NCBI RefSeq assembly: GCF_003054555.1
Contig: NZ_CP026304.1
Span: 2,294,001-2,358,000, forward strand
Source: Streptomyces lunaelactis
GTDB taxonomy: Bacteria > Actinomycetota > Actinomycetes > Streptomycetales > Streptomycetaceae
Length of the DNA stretch: 64,000 bases
Direction: 5' to 3'
Within the stretch, counting starts at the first letter, position 1. Every line of letters begins with the position of its first letter. A program made the translations under genes and the position numbers. Below are positions 45,709-55,225 of this stretch, piece after piece. The notes below the pieces were generated by a model. That model saw only the letters and a program-made list of their open reading frames with translations, ran no database searches and was not told where the DNA came from.

Positions 45709-46773
45709 CTACGCGTTGCTGATGGCCACCCACCGCTCGAGCGCCGCCCTCGCCGCCCCCGAGTCGACCGAGTCCGCCGCCTTCGCCATCCCGGCCGAAA
45801 TCTGCTCGGCGAGCGACCCCTCTCCCGGCGCGAGAGCGACAAGCGCCGCCGCCGAGTTGAGCAGCACCGCGTCCCGTACGGGCCCGGTCTCACCGGCGAG
45901 CAGCCGGCGCGCCACATCGGCGTTGTACGAGGCGTCCGCGCCCCGCAGGGCCTCCACCGGCACCAGATCGATGCCGATGTCCCGCGGGTCGAAGGCCTCT
46001 TCGCGCACGGCCCCGTCCCGTACCACCCACACCCGGGACGTCGCCGTCGTCGTCAGCTCGTCCAGGCCGTCGTCGCCCCGGAAGACCAGCGCCGACGAGC
46101 CTCGGTCGGCCAGCACTCCGGCCAGGATCGGCGCCATCCGGGCGTCCGCGACACCGGTGGCCTGGGCCTTCACCTTCGCCGGGTTGGTGAGCGGGCCGAG
46201 GAAGTTGAACGTGGTGCGGATGCCCAGCTCCTTGCGGGCCGCCGCCACATGCCGCAGCGCCGGGTGGAACTTCACCGCGAAGCAGAAGGTGATCCCGGCC
46301 TCGGCCGCGACCTCCACGACCCGCTGCGGGGTGAGCTCAAGATTGACGCCGAGCTTCTCCAGTACGTCCGAGGCACCGCTCGCCGACGACGCGGCGCGGT
46401 TTCCGTGCTTGACGACCTTCGCGCCCGTCCCCGCGACGACGATCGCGGACATCGTGGAGATGTTCACGGTCCTGGCACCGTCACCGCCGGTACCGACGAT
46501 GTCGACGCTGGGGCCCGGCACCTCGATCAGATTGGCGTGCTCGTACATGGTCCGTACGAGGCCGGAGATCTCCTCGACCGTCTCGCCCTTGGCGCGCAGC
46601 GCGACAGCGAAACCGGCGATCTGCGCGTTCGTCGCCTCGCCGCTCAGGATGCGGTCCATGGCCCAGGCGGTGGCATCCGCGCTCTGGTCACGGTTCTCCA
46701 GGAGGGCGTTCAGCACACCGGGCCAGGAGAGGTCCGCCACGCTGTCGCCGCCAACCGGGGTCACAACGTTCAT
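45709..46773 (-). CDS. trpD: Anthranilate phosphoribosyltransferase
   Basis: The 354-residue enzyme transfers phosphoribose from PRPP to anthranilate. Motifs include [19 protein letters not shown] (PRPP loop), [34 protein letters not shown] and [11 protein letters not shown]. It starts with ATG at 46773. It is far from the trpE gene of this window and not coupled to other trp genes; a strong hairpin separates it from qcrB. Confidence 0.96.
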   Translation of the reverse strand: MNVVTPVGGDSVADLSWPGVLNALLENRDQSADATAWAMDRILSGEATNAQIAGFAVALRAKGETVEEISGLVRTMYEHANLIEVPGPSVDIVGTGGDGARTVNISTMSAIVVAGTGAKVVKHGNRAASSASGASDVLEKLGVNLELTPQRVVEVAAEAGITFCFAVKFHPALRHVAAARKELGIRTTFNFLGPLTNPAKVKAQATGVADARMAPILAGVLADRGSSALVFRGDDGLDELTTTATSRVWVVRDGAVREEAFDPRDIGIDLVPVEALRGADASYNADVARRLLAGETGPVRDAVLLNSAAALVALAPGEGSLAEQISAGMAKAADSVDSGAARAALERWVAISNA

Positions 46774-46839
46774 GGTCCACTCCTGGGTCCACAGCCGAAT
46801 AGGGATGGGTCCACCCTATCCAGCCCCACGGACGGCGAA

Positions 46840-46868
46840 GAGCCCCGTCCATCGAATGGACGGGGCTC
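46840..46868. terminator. Terminator between qcrB and trpD
   Basis: Perfect 13-base arms (GAGCCCCGTCCAT and its complement) surround a 3-base loop. It lies 36 bases past the qcrB stop and 67 bases before the trpD start, so it ends the ctaE-qcrCAB transcript. Confidence 0.82.
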
Positions 46869-46903
46869 CCGCTGTGGCGATCCGTACAGATCAGTACAGG
46901 CGA

Positions 46904-48553
46904 TCAGTGGTGGCCGGGGCCCTCGATGATCTCCTTGTACTCCTCGGTGGTCGGCTTGGGGATCTGGTTGCCCTCGCCGTAGTAGCTGTTGCTGAGCTTG
47001 GCCTTGAGCTTCTGCGCGCGGGTCACCTTGCGCTCGACACCGTTCTCGTCGACCGTCGGGCCGACCTCGGCCGGCTCGTACTGCTCGTGCGCCGTGAGCG
47101 TGTGCAGGGCACCCTGGCTGAGCGGCTCGTGGACCTCGACGAACTCACCGTGCGGCAGGCGCTTGATGATGCCGGACTCGCGTCCGTGCAGCACCTTGTC
47201 CCTGTCGCGCCGCTGCAGACCCAGGCAGATCCGCTTGGTGATGACGAAGGCGATGACCGGTCCGACGAAGAAGAAGATCCGGACGAACCAGGTGATCGCG
47301 TTGATCGAGAGGTGGAAGTGGGTGGCCCAGATGTCGTTTCCACCACCGATCAGCAGGACGAAGTACCAGGTCAGCCACGCCACACCGAAGGCGGTTCGGG
47401 TCGGGGCGTTGCGCGGGCGGTCCAGGATGTGGTGCTCGCGCTTGTCGCCGGTGACCCAGGACTCGATGAACGGATAGACCGCGATCGCCACCAGCACCAG
47501 CGGGAAGATGATCAGCGGGATGAACACACCCAGGACGAGTGTGTGCCCCCAGGCATTGATCTCCCAGCCGGGCATCACTCGGATCAGGCCCTCGGAGAAG
47601 CCCATGTACCAGTCGGGCTGGGCCCCGGTGGACACCTGGTCCGGACGGTACGGGCCGAGCGCCCAGATCGGGTTGATCGAGGCAACCGCCGAGACGACCG
47701 AGATGACACCGAAGACCAGGAAGAAGAAGCCTCCGGCCTTGGCCATGTAGATCGGCAGCAGGGGCATGCCGACGACGTTCTTGTTGGTCCGGCCGGGACC
47801 CGCGAACTGCGTGTGCTTGTGGTAGAAGACCAGGATCAGGTGCCCCACCAGCAAGCCCATCATGATGCCGGGCAGCAGCAGGATGTGGATCGAGTAGAAC
47901 CTGGCCACGAACTCGCCGCCGGGGAACTCTCCGCCGAAGAGGAACATCGACAGATACGTGCCGACGACCGGCACCGACAGGATCGCGCCCTCCATGAAGC
48001 GGACACCCGTACCGGACAGTAGGTCGTCCGGGAGCGAGTAGCCGGTGAAGCCGGTGAACATGCCGAGCACCAGCAGCAGGAAGCCGAACAGCCAGTTGAC
48101 CTCGCGCGGCTTGCGGAACGCGCCGGTGAAGAAGACGCGCATCATGTGGACGAGCATGCCCGCCACGAAGATCAGGGCCGCCCAGTGGTGGATCTGGCGG
48201 ATCAGCAGACCGCCGCGTACGTCGAAGCTGATGTCCAGCGTCGAGGCGTACGCCTCCGACATCCGCACACCCTGCATCGGGATGTAGCTGCCGTGGTACT
48301 CCACCTCGTTCATCGACGGGTGGAAGAACAGCGTCAGATACACACCCGTGAGGATGATGATGATGAAGCTGTAGAGGCAGATCTCACCGAGCATGAAGGA
48401 CCAGTGGTCCGGGAAGATCTTGCGCATATTGGCCTTGGCCAGGCCGTAGATCCCCAGCCGGCCGTCCGCCCAGTCGGCCACCCGCTCGCCGGCGGGCGCC
48501 TGGCGCTTGCCCGGCGCGCCGGCGCTTGATGGATTCGTTGGTGTAGTACTCAT
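46904..48553 (-). CDS. qcrB: Cytochrome bc1 complex cytochrome b subunit
   Basis: The 549-residue protein has at least eight transmembrane helices and two heme pairs (histidines in HHWAALIFVAGMLVHMMRVF and in FYSIHILLLPGIMMGLLVGH). The quinol site has the PDWY motif (PEWY in others). It oxidises menaquinol and passes electrons to QcrA/QcrC. A cytoplasmic C-terminal tail (about residues 420-549) is typical of actinobacterial QcrB. It overlaps qcrA by four bases and is last in the ctaE-qcrCAB order. Confidence 0.97.
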   Translation of the reverse strand: MSTTPTNPSSAGAPGKRQAPAGERVADWADGRLGIYGLAKANMRKIFPDHWSFMLGEICLYSFIIIILTGVYLTLFFHPSMNEVEYHGSYIPMQGVRMSEAYASTLDISFDVRGGLLIRQIHHWAALIFVAGMLVHMMRVFFTGAFRKPREVNWLFGFLLLVLGMFTGFTGYSLPDDLLSGTGVRFMEGAILSVPVVGTYLSMFLFGGEFPGGEFVARFYSIHILLLPGIMMGLLVGHLILVFYHKHTQFAGPGRTNKNVVGMPLLPIYMAKAGGFFFLVFGVISVVSAVASINPIWALGPYRPDQVSTGAQPDWYMGFSEGLIRVMPGWEINAWGHTLVLGVFIPLIIFPLVLVAIAVYPFIESWVTGDKREHHILDRPRNAPTRTAFGVAWLTWYFVLLIGGGNDIWATHFHLSINAITWFVRIFFFVGPVIAFVITKRICLGLQRRDRDKVLHGRESGIIKRLPHGEFVEVHEPLSQGALHTLTAHEQYEPAEVGPTVDENGVERKVTRAQKLKAKLSNSYYGEGNQIPKPTTEEYKEIIEGPGHH

Positions 48554-49602
48554 CCGCGCTCCCAGAAGGCAGGACCGACAGGCTCGTCGAAGTCGCCGAG
48601 CGCCTCGAGGTTGCCCTCAGCGTTCACGCCGATCCGCAGCTGCGGCAGGGGGTGACCGGCAGGGCCGAAGATGACGCGGGCGCCGTCGGCGAGGTCGAAG
48701 GTGGACTGGTGGCACGGGCAGAGCACGTGGTGCGTCTGCTGCTCGTAGAGGCCGATCGGGCAGCCGACGTGCGTACAGATCTTGGAGTACGCCACGATGC
48801 CCTCGTGCGACCACTCGAGTTCGCGCTGGTCCTTGATGTCGTCCGGCTGGATCCGGACGATCATCAGAGCCGCCTTGGCGATCTGCACCTGGAAGTCGTG
48901 CGCGTCCTCTTCGAGGCCCTCGGGCTTGGCGAAGGTCAGCGAACCGACGACGACGTCCTCGGGACGCAGCGGCTCATTGGTGTTCATGTTGATGAGCTGC
49001 TTGCCCTTGGCCCACAGCGTGCTGCGGAGCTTCTTCTCGGGCAGCGGACCCAGGTCGCGCAGCAGCACCACACCGGCGAGCGGCACCATGGCCAGCGCGC
49101 CGAACATGGTGTTGCGGATCAGCTTGCGCCGGCCGAAGCCGGACTCCTCGGCGCCGGCCGCGAAGTCGGCCATGACCTTGGCCCGGACCTCGGGCTCGGC
49201 CGCGATCGGGTGACGCTCGTCGGTGATCTCTTGATCGGACATCAGGGTGCGGGCCCAGTGGACCGCTCCCGCGCCGATGGCGAAGAGCGCGACCCCGAGG
49301 GTCATACCCAGCGAGAAGTTGAGCGCGCTGACGTTCCCGAACGGCCAGATGTAGACGATCTTGTCGACCGGGAAGGTCACGAACGAGGCGATGAAGGCGA
49401 TCGTCGCCAGCATCGACAGCGTGAACATGAACGCGACCGTGCGCTCGGAGCGCCTGGCTGCCCGCTCGTCGATGTCCTGGATGCGCGGCTTGTGGACCGG
49501 CAGTCCCGGGTCGGCGAACGGGTCTTCGGCGACCTCTACCGCGGCGTGCGCGGCGCCCTGCTCAACAGGCAGGTTCTCTTCTGGAATCTCTTGGCTACTC
49601 AT
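48550..49602 (-). CDS. qcrA: Cytochrome bc1 complex Rieske iron-sulfur subunit
   Basis: The 350-residue protein has three transmembrane helices in its N-terminal half (about residues 55-75, 90-110 and 165-185). The C-terminal Rieske domain has CTHVGCPIG and CPCHQSTFD, which hold the [2Fe-2S] cluster. The three-helix form is the actinobacterial type. It overlaps qcrC and qcrB by four bases each, so translation is coupled. Confidence 0.97.
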   Translation of the reverse strand: MSSQEIPEENLPVEQGAAHAAVEVAEDPFADPGLPVHKPRIQDIDERAARRSERTVAFMFTLSMLATIAFIASFVTFPVDKIVYIWPFGNVSALNFSLGMTLGVALFAIGAGAVHWARTLMSDQEITDERHPIAAEPEVRAKVMADFAAGAEESGFGRRKLIRNTMFGALAMVPLAGVVLLRDLGPLPEKKLRSTLWAKGKQLINMNTNEPLRPEDVVVGSLTFAKPEGLEEDAHDFQVQIAKAALMIVRIQPDDIKDQRELEWSHEGIVAYSKICTHVGCPIGLYEQQTHHVLCPCHQSTFDLADGARVIFGPAGHPLPQLRIGVNAEGNLEALGDFDEPVGPAFWERG

Positions 49603-50408
49603 GACTTCTTGGCCTTAGCGGTGTGGGCCGCGACCCAGATGGCGACTGCGATCAGCGCACCCAGACCGAAGATCCAGCCGAACAGACCCTCACTGACGGG
49701 GCCGAGGCCGCCCAGGTTGAGTCCACCGGGGCTCTCGGCTTCCTCGCCGTTCACGGTCTGGATGTACGCGATGATGTCCTGCTTCTGCTTCTCCGGCATC
49801 GTGGTGTCGGGGAAGGACGGCATGTTCTGCGGGCCGGTCTGCATGGCCTCGTAGATGTGCTTGGGGTCCACGCCCTCAAGGCTCGGGGCGTACTTGCCGT
49901 TGGTCAGCGCACCGCCCTCACCGGTGAAGTTGTGACACCCGGCGCAGTTGGTACGGAACAGGTCGCCACCCTTGGCGATGTCCGCACCCTCGGGGCTGTA
50001 CTGCTTCTCGGTCGGCACGATCGGGCCGGCGCCGAGGGAGGCGACGTACGCCGCGAGCTGGTCGATCTCACTCTGCGAGTAGATGACCTTCTTCTTCGGC
50101 ACCTGCGCGCCGGGCTGCTGGGCCGGCATCCGGCCGGTGCCGACCTGGAAGTCGACAGCGGCGGAGCCCACGCCGACCAGGGACGGACCGTCAGAGGTTC
50201 CCTGACCGCCGGTTCCGTGGCAGCTTGCGCAGCCGACGGTGTAGAGCTTCTTGCCCTCCTCGATGGCGAGGGACTGGGCGGTCTCTTCGGCCTGCGCCTT
50301 GTCCGCGGGTGCGAACGCGGCGTACAGCCCCCCGGTGGCCGCCAGCGCGAGGAGTAGGACGACGACCGCCGCCAGCGGATGGCGTCGTCGTGCGGAGAGC
50401 TTTTTCAC
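49599..50408 (-). CDS. qcrC: Diheme cytochrome c subunit of bc1
   Basis: The 269-residue protein has an N-terminal signal anchor (residues about 12-32), two CxxCH heme sites (CASCHGTGGQGTSDG and CAGCHNFTGEGGA), and a C-terminal transmembrane helix (LFGWIFGLGALIAVAIWVAA). It links the bc1 complex directly to cytochrome aa3, as in other actinobacteria that lack soluble cytochrome c. It is 77 bases downstream of ctaE. Confidence 0.97.
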   Translation of the reverse strand: MKKLSARRRHPLAAVVVLLLALAATGGLYAAFAPADKAQAEETAQSLAIEEGKKLYTVGCASCHGTGGQGTSDGPSLVGVGSAAVDFQVGTGRMPAQQPGAQVPKKKVIYSQSEIDQLAAYVASLGAGPIVPTEKQYSPEGADIAKGGDLFRTNCAGCHNFTGEGGALTNGKYAPSLEGVDPKHIYEAMQTGPQNMPSFPDTTMPEKQKQDIIAYIQTVNGEEAESPGGLNLGGLGPVSEGLFGWIFGLGALIAVAIWVAAHTAKAKKS

Positions 50409-50485
50409 GGATTACCCCGGTGTCAGGATCTTCTGCGTCGATGCTTCTGGACTGTGTCTGCTTCAGGCAGCGAGTGCCCGCGCCG

Positions 50486-51106
50486 TTACTTGATCATGTA
50501 GATCGTGGCGAAGAGGCCGATCCAGACGACATCGACGAAGTGCCAGTAGTAGGACACGACGATGGCGGCGGTTGCCTGCTCGTGAGTGAATCTCCTGGCC
50601 GCGTACGTCCTGCCGAGAACCAGCAGGAAGGCAACGAGACCTCCCGTCACGTGCAGGCCGTGGAAGCCGGTGGTCAGGTAGAACGCCGAGCCGTATGCGT
50701 TGGAGGACAGCGAGAGACCGTCCGCCTTGACCAGCTCGGTGTACTCGAAGACCTGACCTCCGATGAAGATCGCACCCATCACGAACGTGAGCGTGAACCA
50801 CGAGCGGAGCTTCTTCACGTCGCCCCGCTCCGCGGCGAAGACGCCGAGCTGGCAGGTGAGGGAGGAGAGCACCAGGATCGTGGTGTTCGTCGCCGAGAAC
50901 GGGAAGTTCAGATGATCCGCCTGAGACTTCCAGAACTCGGCACCCGTCACCGATCGCAGGGTGAAGTACATCGCGAAGAGGGCCGCGAAGAACATCAGCT
51001 CGGAACTCAACCAGATGATGGTTCCGACGCTGGTGAGGTTCGGCCGATTGACCGACGGGTGCGCGTGCCCGGTTTCTACTGTCGTTGCTGTCGCCACGAC
51101 CGACAT
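50486..51106 (-). CDS. ctaE: Cytochrome c oxidase subunit III
   Basis: The 206-residue protein has five transmembrane helices. Motifs include [40 protein letters not shown] and [21 protein letters not shown] perfect inverted repeat covers its ATG at 51106. It precedes qcrC and heads the ctaE-qcrCAB operon. The next gene upstream is on the other strand. Confidence 0.96.
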   Translation of the reverse strand: MSVVATATTVETGHAHPSVNRPNLTSVGTIIWLSSELMFFAALFAMYFTLRSVTGAEFWKSQADHLNFPFSATNTTILVLSSLTCQLGVFAAERGDVKKLRSWFTLTFVMGAIFIGGQVFEYTELVKADGLSLSSNAYGSAFYLTTGFHGLHVTGGLVAFLLVLGRTYAARRFTHEQATAAIVVSYYWHFVDVVWIGLFATIYMIK

Positions 51107-51117
51107 TATGTCGGTCG
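51097..51117. promoter_or_regulatory. Inverted repeat covering the ctaE start codon
   Basis: Perfect 10-base arms (CGACCGACAT and ATGTCGGTCG) surround a single central base. On the minus strand the ATG start begins the second arm. It could be an operator or an mRNA hairpin that hides the start. No clear Shine-Dalgarno is seen before ctaE. Confidence 0.6.
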
Positions 51118-51210
51118 CTTATCCCGCCCTCACCCCGGGGGGTGCCGTTCGGTGTGTCAGTGGGCCGTGTCCAGCCCGAACGGCCCATCGAAGCACTGTC
51201 CGAACCGCTG

Positions 51211-51244
51211 TTGACGAGGTGTGGGACGGAGTAGCATCCGTCCC
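51211..51244 (+). promoter_or_regulatory. Promoter with embedded inverted repeat for the receiver-like gene
   Basis: A -35-like TTGACG (51211-51216) and a -10-like TAGCAT (51232-51237) are 15 bases apart. The -10 overlaps an inverted repeat of GGGACGGA and TCCGTCCC (51223-51244). A regulator binding here would block the promoter. Confidence 0.45.
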
Positions 51245-51281
51245 ATTCACGATGCGGTGCCGCCGTCGATTCGGAGGAACA

Positions 51282-51683
51282 ATGCAGTCGAGCGCCACGG
51301 TCCTGGTCTACAGCGACGACGCCAACACTCGCGAGCAGGTGCGGCTGGCGGCCGGACGCAGGCCGGCCGCGGACGTACCGCCGGTCGAGTTCATCGAGTG
51401 CGCCACCCTCCCCGCCGTCCTGAAGCAGCTGGACGAGGGCGGCATCGATGTCTGCGTACTGGACGGCGAGACGGTCCCCGCGGGCGGTATGGGTGTCTGC
51501 CGGCAGATCAAGGACGAGATCTTCAACTGCCCGCCCGTGCTGCTGCTGATCGGCCGCCCGCAGGACGCCTGGCTGGCCACCTGGAGCCGTGCCGAGGCCG
51601 CGGTGACCCTCCCGGTCGACCCGGTGGAGTTCGCGGCCGCTCTGGCGTCCCTGCTGCGCGCCAGGCTCGCCATTCAGGCCTGA
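51282..51683 (+). CDS. Degenerate response-regulator receiver-like protein
   Basis: The 133-residue protein has only a receiver fold: VLVYSDDANTREQVRLAAG (acidic pocket), CVLDGETVPAGGMGVCRQIK with the Asp at the phospho-acceptor position, and VLLLIGRPQDAW. The conserved Thr/Ser after strand 4 and the Lys after strand 5 are not seen (LLLIGR, AVTLPVDP). It therefore may not be phosphorylated in the normal way. No DNA-binding domain is present. The start has CGGAGG. Its neighbours on the minus strand are respiratory genes. Confidence 0.78.
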   Translation: MQSSATVLVYSDDANTREQVRLAAGRRPAADVPPVEFIECATLPAVLKQLDEGGIDVCVLDGETVPAGGMGVCRQIKDEIFNCPPVLLLIGRPQDAWLATWSRAEAAVTLPVDPVEFAAALASLLRARLAIQA

Positions 51684-51718
51684 GACCACTCCCGGGCCCT
51701 GTCCTGGCCCAGGAGGTG

Positions 51719-52972
51719 TCAGACCTGGGGACGCAGCCGTGCCGCGTCGGCGGGGCTGCTGCCGTCCCTGGTGTCGGCGACCAGGGCACTGCCCTTGCGC
51801 CACTTGTCCCAGGCCAGGTTCCAGTCGCCGAAGCCGTTGCCGAACGGGTCCATCTCCTCGCCGATGCTGTTGACGACCTTGACGATGTCGCCCTGGCGCA
51901 CGGTCCCGTAGAACCAGGCGGCGTTGCCGGTGGACATCCCCGTGCAGCCGTGGCTGACGTTGGCGTAACCCTGTGAGCCGACGGACCACGGCGCGGCGTG
52001 GACGTACTCACCGCTCCAGGTGACACGCGTCGCGTAGTAGACCGGCAGGTCGTAGGAGTCCGCGCTGCCCTCGGCGATGCCGATGCTGGTGCCGCGCATC
52101 CGTACGAAGTACTCCTTGCCGAGCACGACCTTGATTCCGTTCCGGGTGGAGAAGCCGGGCTTGCCCGTGGTCACCGGAATGGTATTGATCACTTCTCCGT
52201 TGCGCATGACCGTCATGGAGTGCGCGCCGGCGTCGGTGATGGCCTCGATACGGTCCCCGATGGTGAGCTTCAGCGGCTTCGAGGGGCCGCCGTAGAGCTT
52301 GCTGGCGACCTTGACGCCCTGGAGGTTGCTGATCGCGTTGACGGTCGCGCCCGCGGGCCAGTACTCCTTCGGGCGGTAGTGCAGCTTCGTGTCGTCCACC
52401 CAGTACCAGGTGCCCTCGACGGCGGGCGCTGACTCGACCTTGAGGGCGCGTTCCACAACGGCCCTGGCCGCCTTGTCCTTGACCGGGGCGCTGAGCTCCG
52501 CGGTGACGGGCTGCCCGACGCCGTACGTGCCCTTCTGCGGGCCGAACTTGACCGTGAGGAGCTCCTTGGATGGAGCGGTCTCGAAGGTCACCGTGCGGTT
52601 GCCCGGGTAGCCGTCCTCGTCCTCCGTGGAGATCCTGACGCTGTACTTCACACCGGCCGACAGGGGTGAAGTCGAGCGCCAGCGGGTGCCGTCGGCGGAG
52701 AGCTCACCGGCGAGGAAGTGGCCCGATTCGTCGGTGACGGTCACATCGGTGATCCGGCCGCCGCCGTCCTCGGCGGTGACCTCGAGAGGCTTGTCCGGGT
52801 CCGCCTTGGCGCTGCCCGACGGCGCGTTGAGGCCGACCTGGTCCGCGGCGTCGTACGGCGTCGCGGAGAGCGGATGGGTGTCGGAAGCACCGCACGCCGT
52901 CGCGACCGCCCCGAGGGACGCGACCAGCAGGGTGCAGCCGAGAACGTTGCGGATGCGTGGCGTGTGGTTCAT
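51719..52972 (-). CDS. L,D-transpeptidase lipoprotein (YkuD domain)
   Basis: The 417-residue protein has a lipoprotein signal peptide (residues 1 to about 28, VATACG). Ig-like N-terminal domains (about 60-220) precede the C-terminal YkuD domain, whose catalytic motif is HAAPWSV and YANVSHGCTGMS (Cys near 350). It crosslinks peptidoglycan by 3-3 bonds. The ATG at 52972 fits the signal peptide; a GTG at 52978 is the alternative. It lies within the respiratory gene set, downstream of ctaF and upstream of ctaE on the same strand, separated from ctaF by a strong terminator. Confidence 0.92.
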   Translation of the reverse strand: MNHTPRIRNVLGCTLLVASLGAVATACGASDTHPLSATPYDAADQVGLNAPSGSAKADPDKPLEVTAEDGGGRITDVTVTDESGHFLAGELSADGTRWRSTSPLSAGVKYSVRISTEDEDGYPGNRTVTFETAPSKELLTVKFGPQKGTYGVGQPVTAELSAPVKDKAARAVVERALKVESAPAVEGTWYWVDDTKLHYRPKEYWPAGATVNAISNLQGVKVASKLYGGPSKPLKLTIGDRIEAITDAGAHSMTVMRNGEVINTIPVTTGKPGFSTRNGIKVVLGKEYFVRMRGTSIGIAEGSADSYDLPVYYATRVTWSGEYVHAAPWSVGSQGYANVSHGCTGMSTGNAAWFYGTVRQGDIVKVVNSIGEEMDPFGNGFGDWNLAWDKWRKGSALVADTRDGSSPADAARLRPQV

Positions 52973-53027
52973 AAGCACACGTTATGAAGATCTGTTGGTA
53001 GCGGCGCGCTGAGTGACTGCAAACGAG

Positions 53028-53067
53028 GGGCCCGGGTCCCCCTCAGGAGTGAGGGTGACCCGGGCCC
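53028..53067 (-). terminator. Terminator of the ctaC-ctaD-ctaF operon
   Basis: The nested hairpin has outer arms GGGCCCGGGTC / GACCCGGGCCC and inner arms CCCTC / GAGGG. It is 24 bases after the ctaF stop. Confidence 0.85.
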
Positions 53068-53090
53068 GGCCGTGCGTTGCTGACGCTGTG

Positions 53091-53489
53091 TTACTGGTTC
53101 TGGTTCTCACCGCGGTAGTACTCGAACACCCAGCCGAAGAGGCCGACCAGGATCAGCGGCGCCGAGAAGTACAGCAGCCACCAGCCGATCGCGATCGCGA
53201 GGAAGGCGAGCGCACCACCGGTGGCCAGCGAGAGCGGCTGCCAGCTGTGCGGGGCGAAGAACCCCACCTCGCCGGCCTCGTCCGCGACGTCGGCCTCCTT
53301 GTCGTCCTGGGCCATGGCGTCCACTCGCCGGGCCGTGAAGGCCAGGTAGTAGCCGATCATGATGCTCAGGCCGAAGGCCAGGAACAGCGCCGTCGTACCG
53401 GCCGGCTCCTTCGACCAGACGCCATAGAGGATGGCGACGGCGAGGATGAAGACGCTCAGCCAGATGAACATCCTGCCTTGGATCTTCAC
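53091..53489 (-). CDS. ctaF: Cytochrome c oxidase subunit IV (actinobacterial)
   Basis: The 132-residue protein has four transmembrane helices (about residues 8-24, 33-48, 92-108 and 110-123). [21 protein letters not shown] loop lies between helices 2 and 3. It is part of the aa3 oxidase. Start is GTG at 53489; it overlaps the ctaD stop by four bases. Confidence 0.94.
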   Translation of the reverse strand: MKIQGRMFIWLSVFILAVAILYGVWSKEPAGTTALFLAFGLSIMIGYYLAFTARRVDAMAQDDKEADVADEAGEVGFFAPHSWQPLSLATGGALAFLAIAIGWWLLYFSAPLILVGLFGWVFEYYRGENQNQ

Positions 53490-55225
53490 TTGCCGTCCTC
53501 CTTGCCACCGGCGAGAGCCTGGGCGGCTCCGCCATGGTTCTCGAGCTGGTCGAGAGCCGCGATCTCAGGGTGGTGCAGATCGAACGCCGGGGATTCGGAA
53601 CGGATCCGCGGCAGGGTGAGGAAGTTGTGCCGGGGCGGCGGGCACGACGTCGCCCATTCGAGCGAACGGCCGTAGCCCCACGGGTCGTCCACCTCGACCT
53701 TCTTGCCGTACTTCGCCGTCTTCCAGACGTTGTACATGAACGGCAGGATCGACAGGCCCAGCAGGAACGAGCTGATCGTCGAGATCGTGTTCAGAGTGGT
53801 GAAGCCGTCGGCGGCGAGGTAGTCCGCGTAACGACGCGGCATGCCCTCGGCACCCAGCCAGTGCTGCACCAGGAACGTGCCGTGGAAGCCGATGAACAGC
53901 GTCCAGAAGGTGATCTTGCCGAGGCGCTCGTCCAGCATCTTGCCCGTGAACTTCGGCCACCAGAAGTGGAAGCCGGCGAACATCGCGAACACCACGGTGC
54001 CGAAGACGACGTAGTGGAAGTGCGCGACGACGAAGTACGAGTCGGAGACGTGGAAGTCCATCGGGGGCGAGGCCAGGATGACGCCGGTCAGACCACCGAA
54101 GACGAAGGTGACCAGGAAGCCGATCGTCCAGAGCATCGGGGTCTCGAAGGACAGTGAGCCCTTCCACATGGTGCCGATCCAGTTGAAGAACTTCACACCG
54201 GTTGGCACCGCGATGAGGAACGTCATGAAGGAGAAGAACGGCAGTAGGACGCCGCCTGTGACGTACATGTGGTGCGCCCACACCGTCACGGACAGACCCG
54301 CGATCGAGATCGTCGCGGCCACCAGACCGATGTAGCCGAACATCGGCTTCCGGCTGAAGACCGGGATGATCTCGGAAATGATTCCGAAGAACGGCAAGGC
54401 GATGATGTACACCTCTGGATGGCCGAAGAACCAGAAGAGGTGTTGCCAGAGCAGAGCCCCGCCGTTGGCCGAGTCGAAGATATGCGCACCGAACTTGCGG
54501 TCCGCCTCCAGCGCGAAGAGCGCGGCGGCCAGCACCGGGAAGGCGAGCAGGACCAGCACACCGGTCAGCAGCACGTTCCACACGAAGATCGGCATCCGGA
54601 ACATCGTCATGCCGGGAGCGCGCATGCAGATGATCGTGGTGATGAAGTTGACCGAGCCGAGGATCGTGCCGAAGCCGGAGAAGGCCAGACCCATGATCCA
54701 CATGTCGGCGCCGATACCCGGCGAGCGGACCGCGTCCGACAGCGGGGAGTAGGCGAACCAGCCGAAGTCGGCCGCACCCTGCGGGGTGAGGAAGCCGGCC
54801 ACCGCGATGATCGAGCCGAAGAGGTAGAGCCAGTACGCGAACATGTTCAGCCGCGGGAACGCCACGTCGGGCGCGCCGATCTGCAGCGGCATGATCCAGT
54901 TCGCGAACCCTGCGAACAGCGGCGTCGCGAACATCAGCAGCATGATCGTGCCGTGCATCGTGAACGCCTGGTTGAACTGCTCGTTCGACATGATCTGCGT
55001 GCCGGGACGGGCGAGCTCGGCGCGCATGAAGAGCGCCATCACACCGCCGACGCAGAAGAACACGAACGACGTGATCAGGTACATCGTGCCGATGGTCTTG
55101 TGGTCAGTGGTGGTCAGCCACTTCACGACCACATTGCCCGGCTGCTTGCGCCGTACCGGCAGCTCGTTCTCGTACGAGTCGTCAGCTGCTGCGGCGGCAC
55201 CCTGAGGTTCGTTGAGGATGCTCAC
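53486..55225 (-). CDS. ctaD: Cytochrome c oxidase subunit I (aa3)
   Basis: The 579-residue protein has 12 or more transmembrane helices. It has the Cu-B/Tyr crosslink motif [16 protein letters not shown], a double His for Cu-B in [11 protein letters not shown], and the heme ligands in [11 protein letters not shown] and [20 protein letters not shown] marks an A1-type enzyme with the proton-channel Glu. It reduces oxygen to water while pumping protons. It overlaps ctaC and ctaF by four bases each. Confidence 0.97.
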   Translation of the reverse strand: MSILNEPQGAAAAADDSYENELPVRRKQPGNVVVKWLTTTDHKTIGTMYLITSFVFFCVGGVMALFMRAELARPGTQIMSNEQFNQAFTMHGTIMLLMFATPLFAGFANWIMPLQIGAPDVAFPRLNMFAYWLYLFGSIIAVAGFLTPQGAADFGWFAYSPLSDAVRSPGIGADMWIMGLAFSGFGTILGSVNFITTIICMRAPGMTMFRMPIFVWNVLLTGVLVLLAFPVLAAALFALEADRKFGAHIFDSANGGALLWQHLFWFFGHPEVYIIALPFFGIISEIIPVFSRKPMFGYIGLVAATISIAGLSVTVWAHHMYVTGGVLLPFFSFMTFLIAVPTGVKFFNWIGTMWKGSLSFETPMLWTIGFLVTFVFGGLTGVILASPPMDFHVSDSYFVVAHFHYVVFGTVVFAMFAGFHFWWPKFTGKMLDERLGKITFWTLFIGFHGTFLVQHWLGAEGMPRRYADYLAADGFTTLNTISTISSFLLGLSILPFMYNVWKTAKYGKKVEVDDPWGYGRSLEWATSCPPPRHNFLTLPRIRSESPAFDLHHPEIAALDQLENHGGAAQALAGGKEDGK

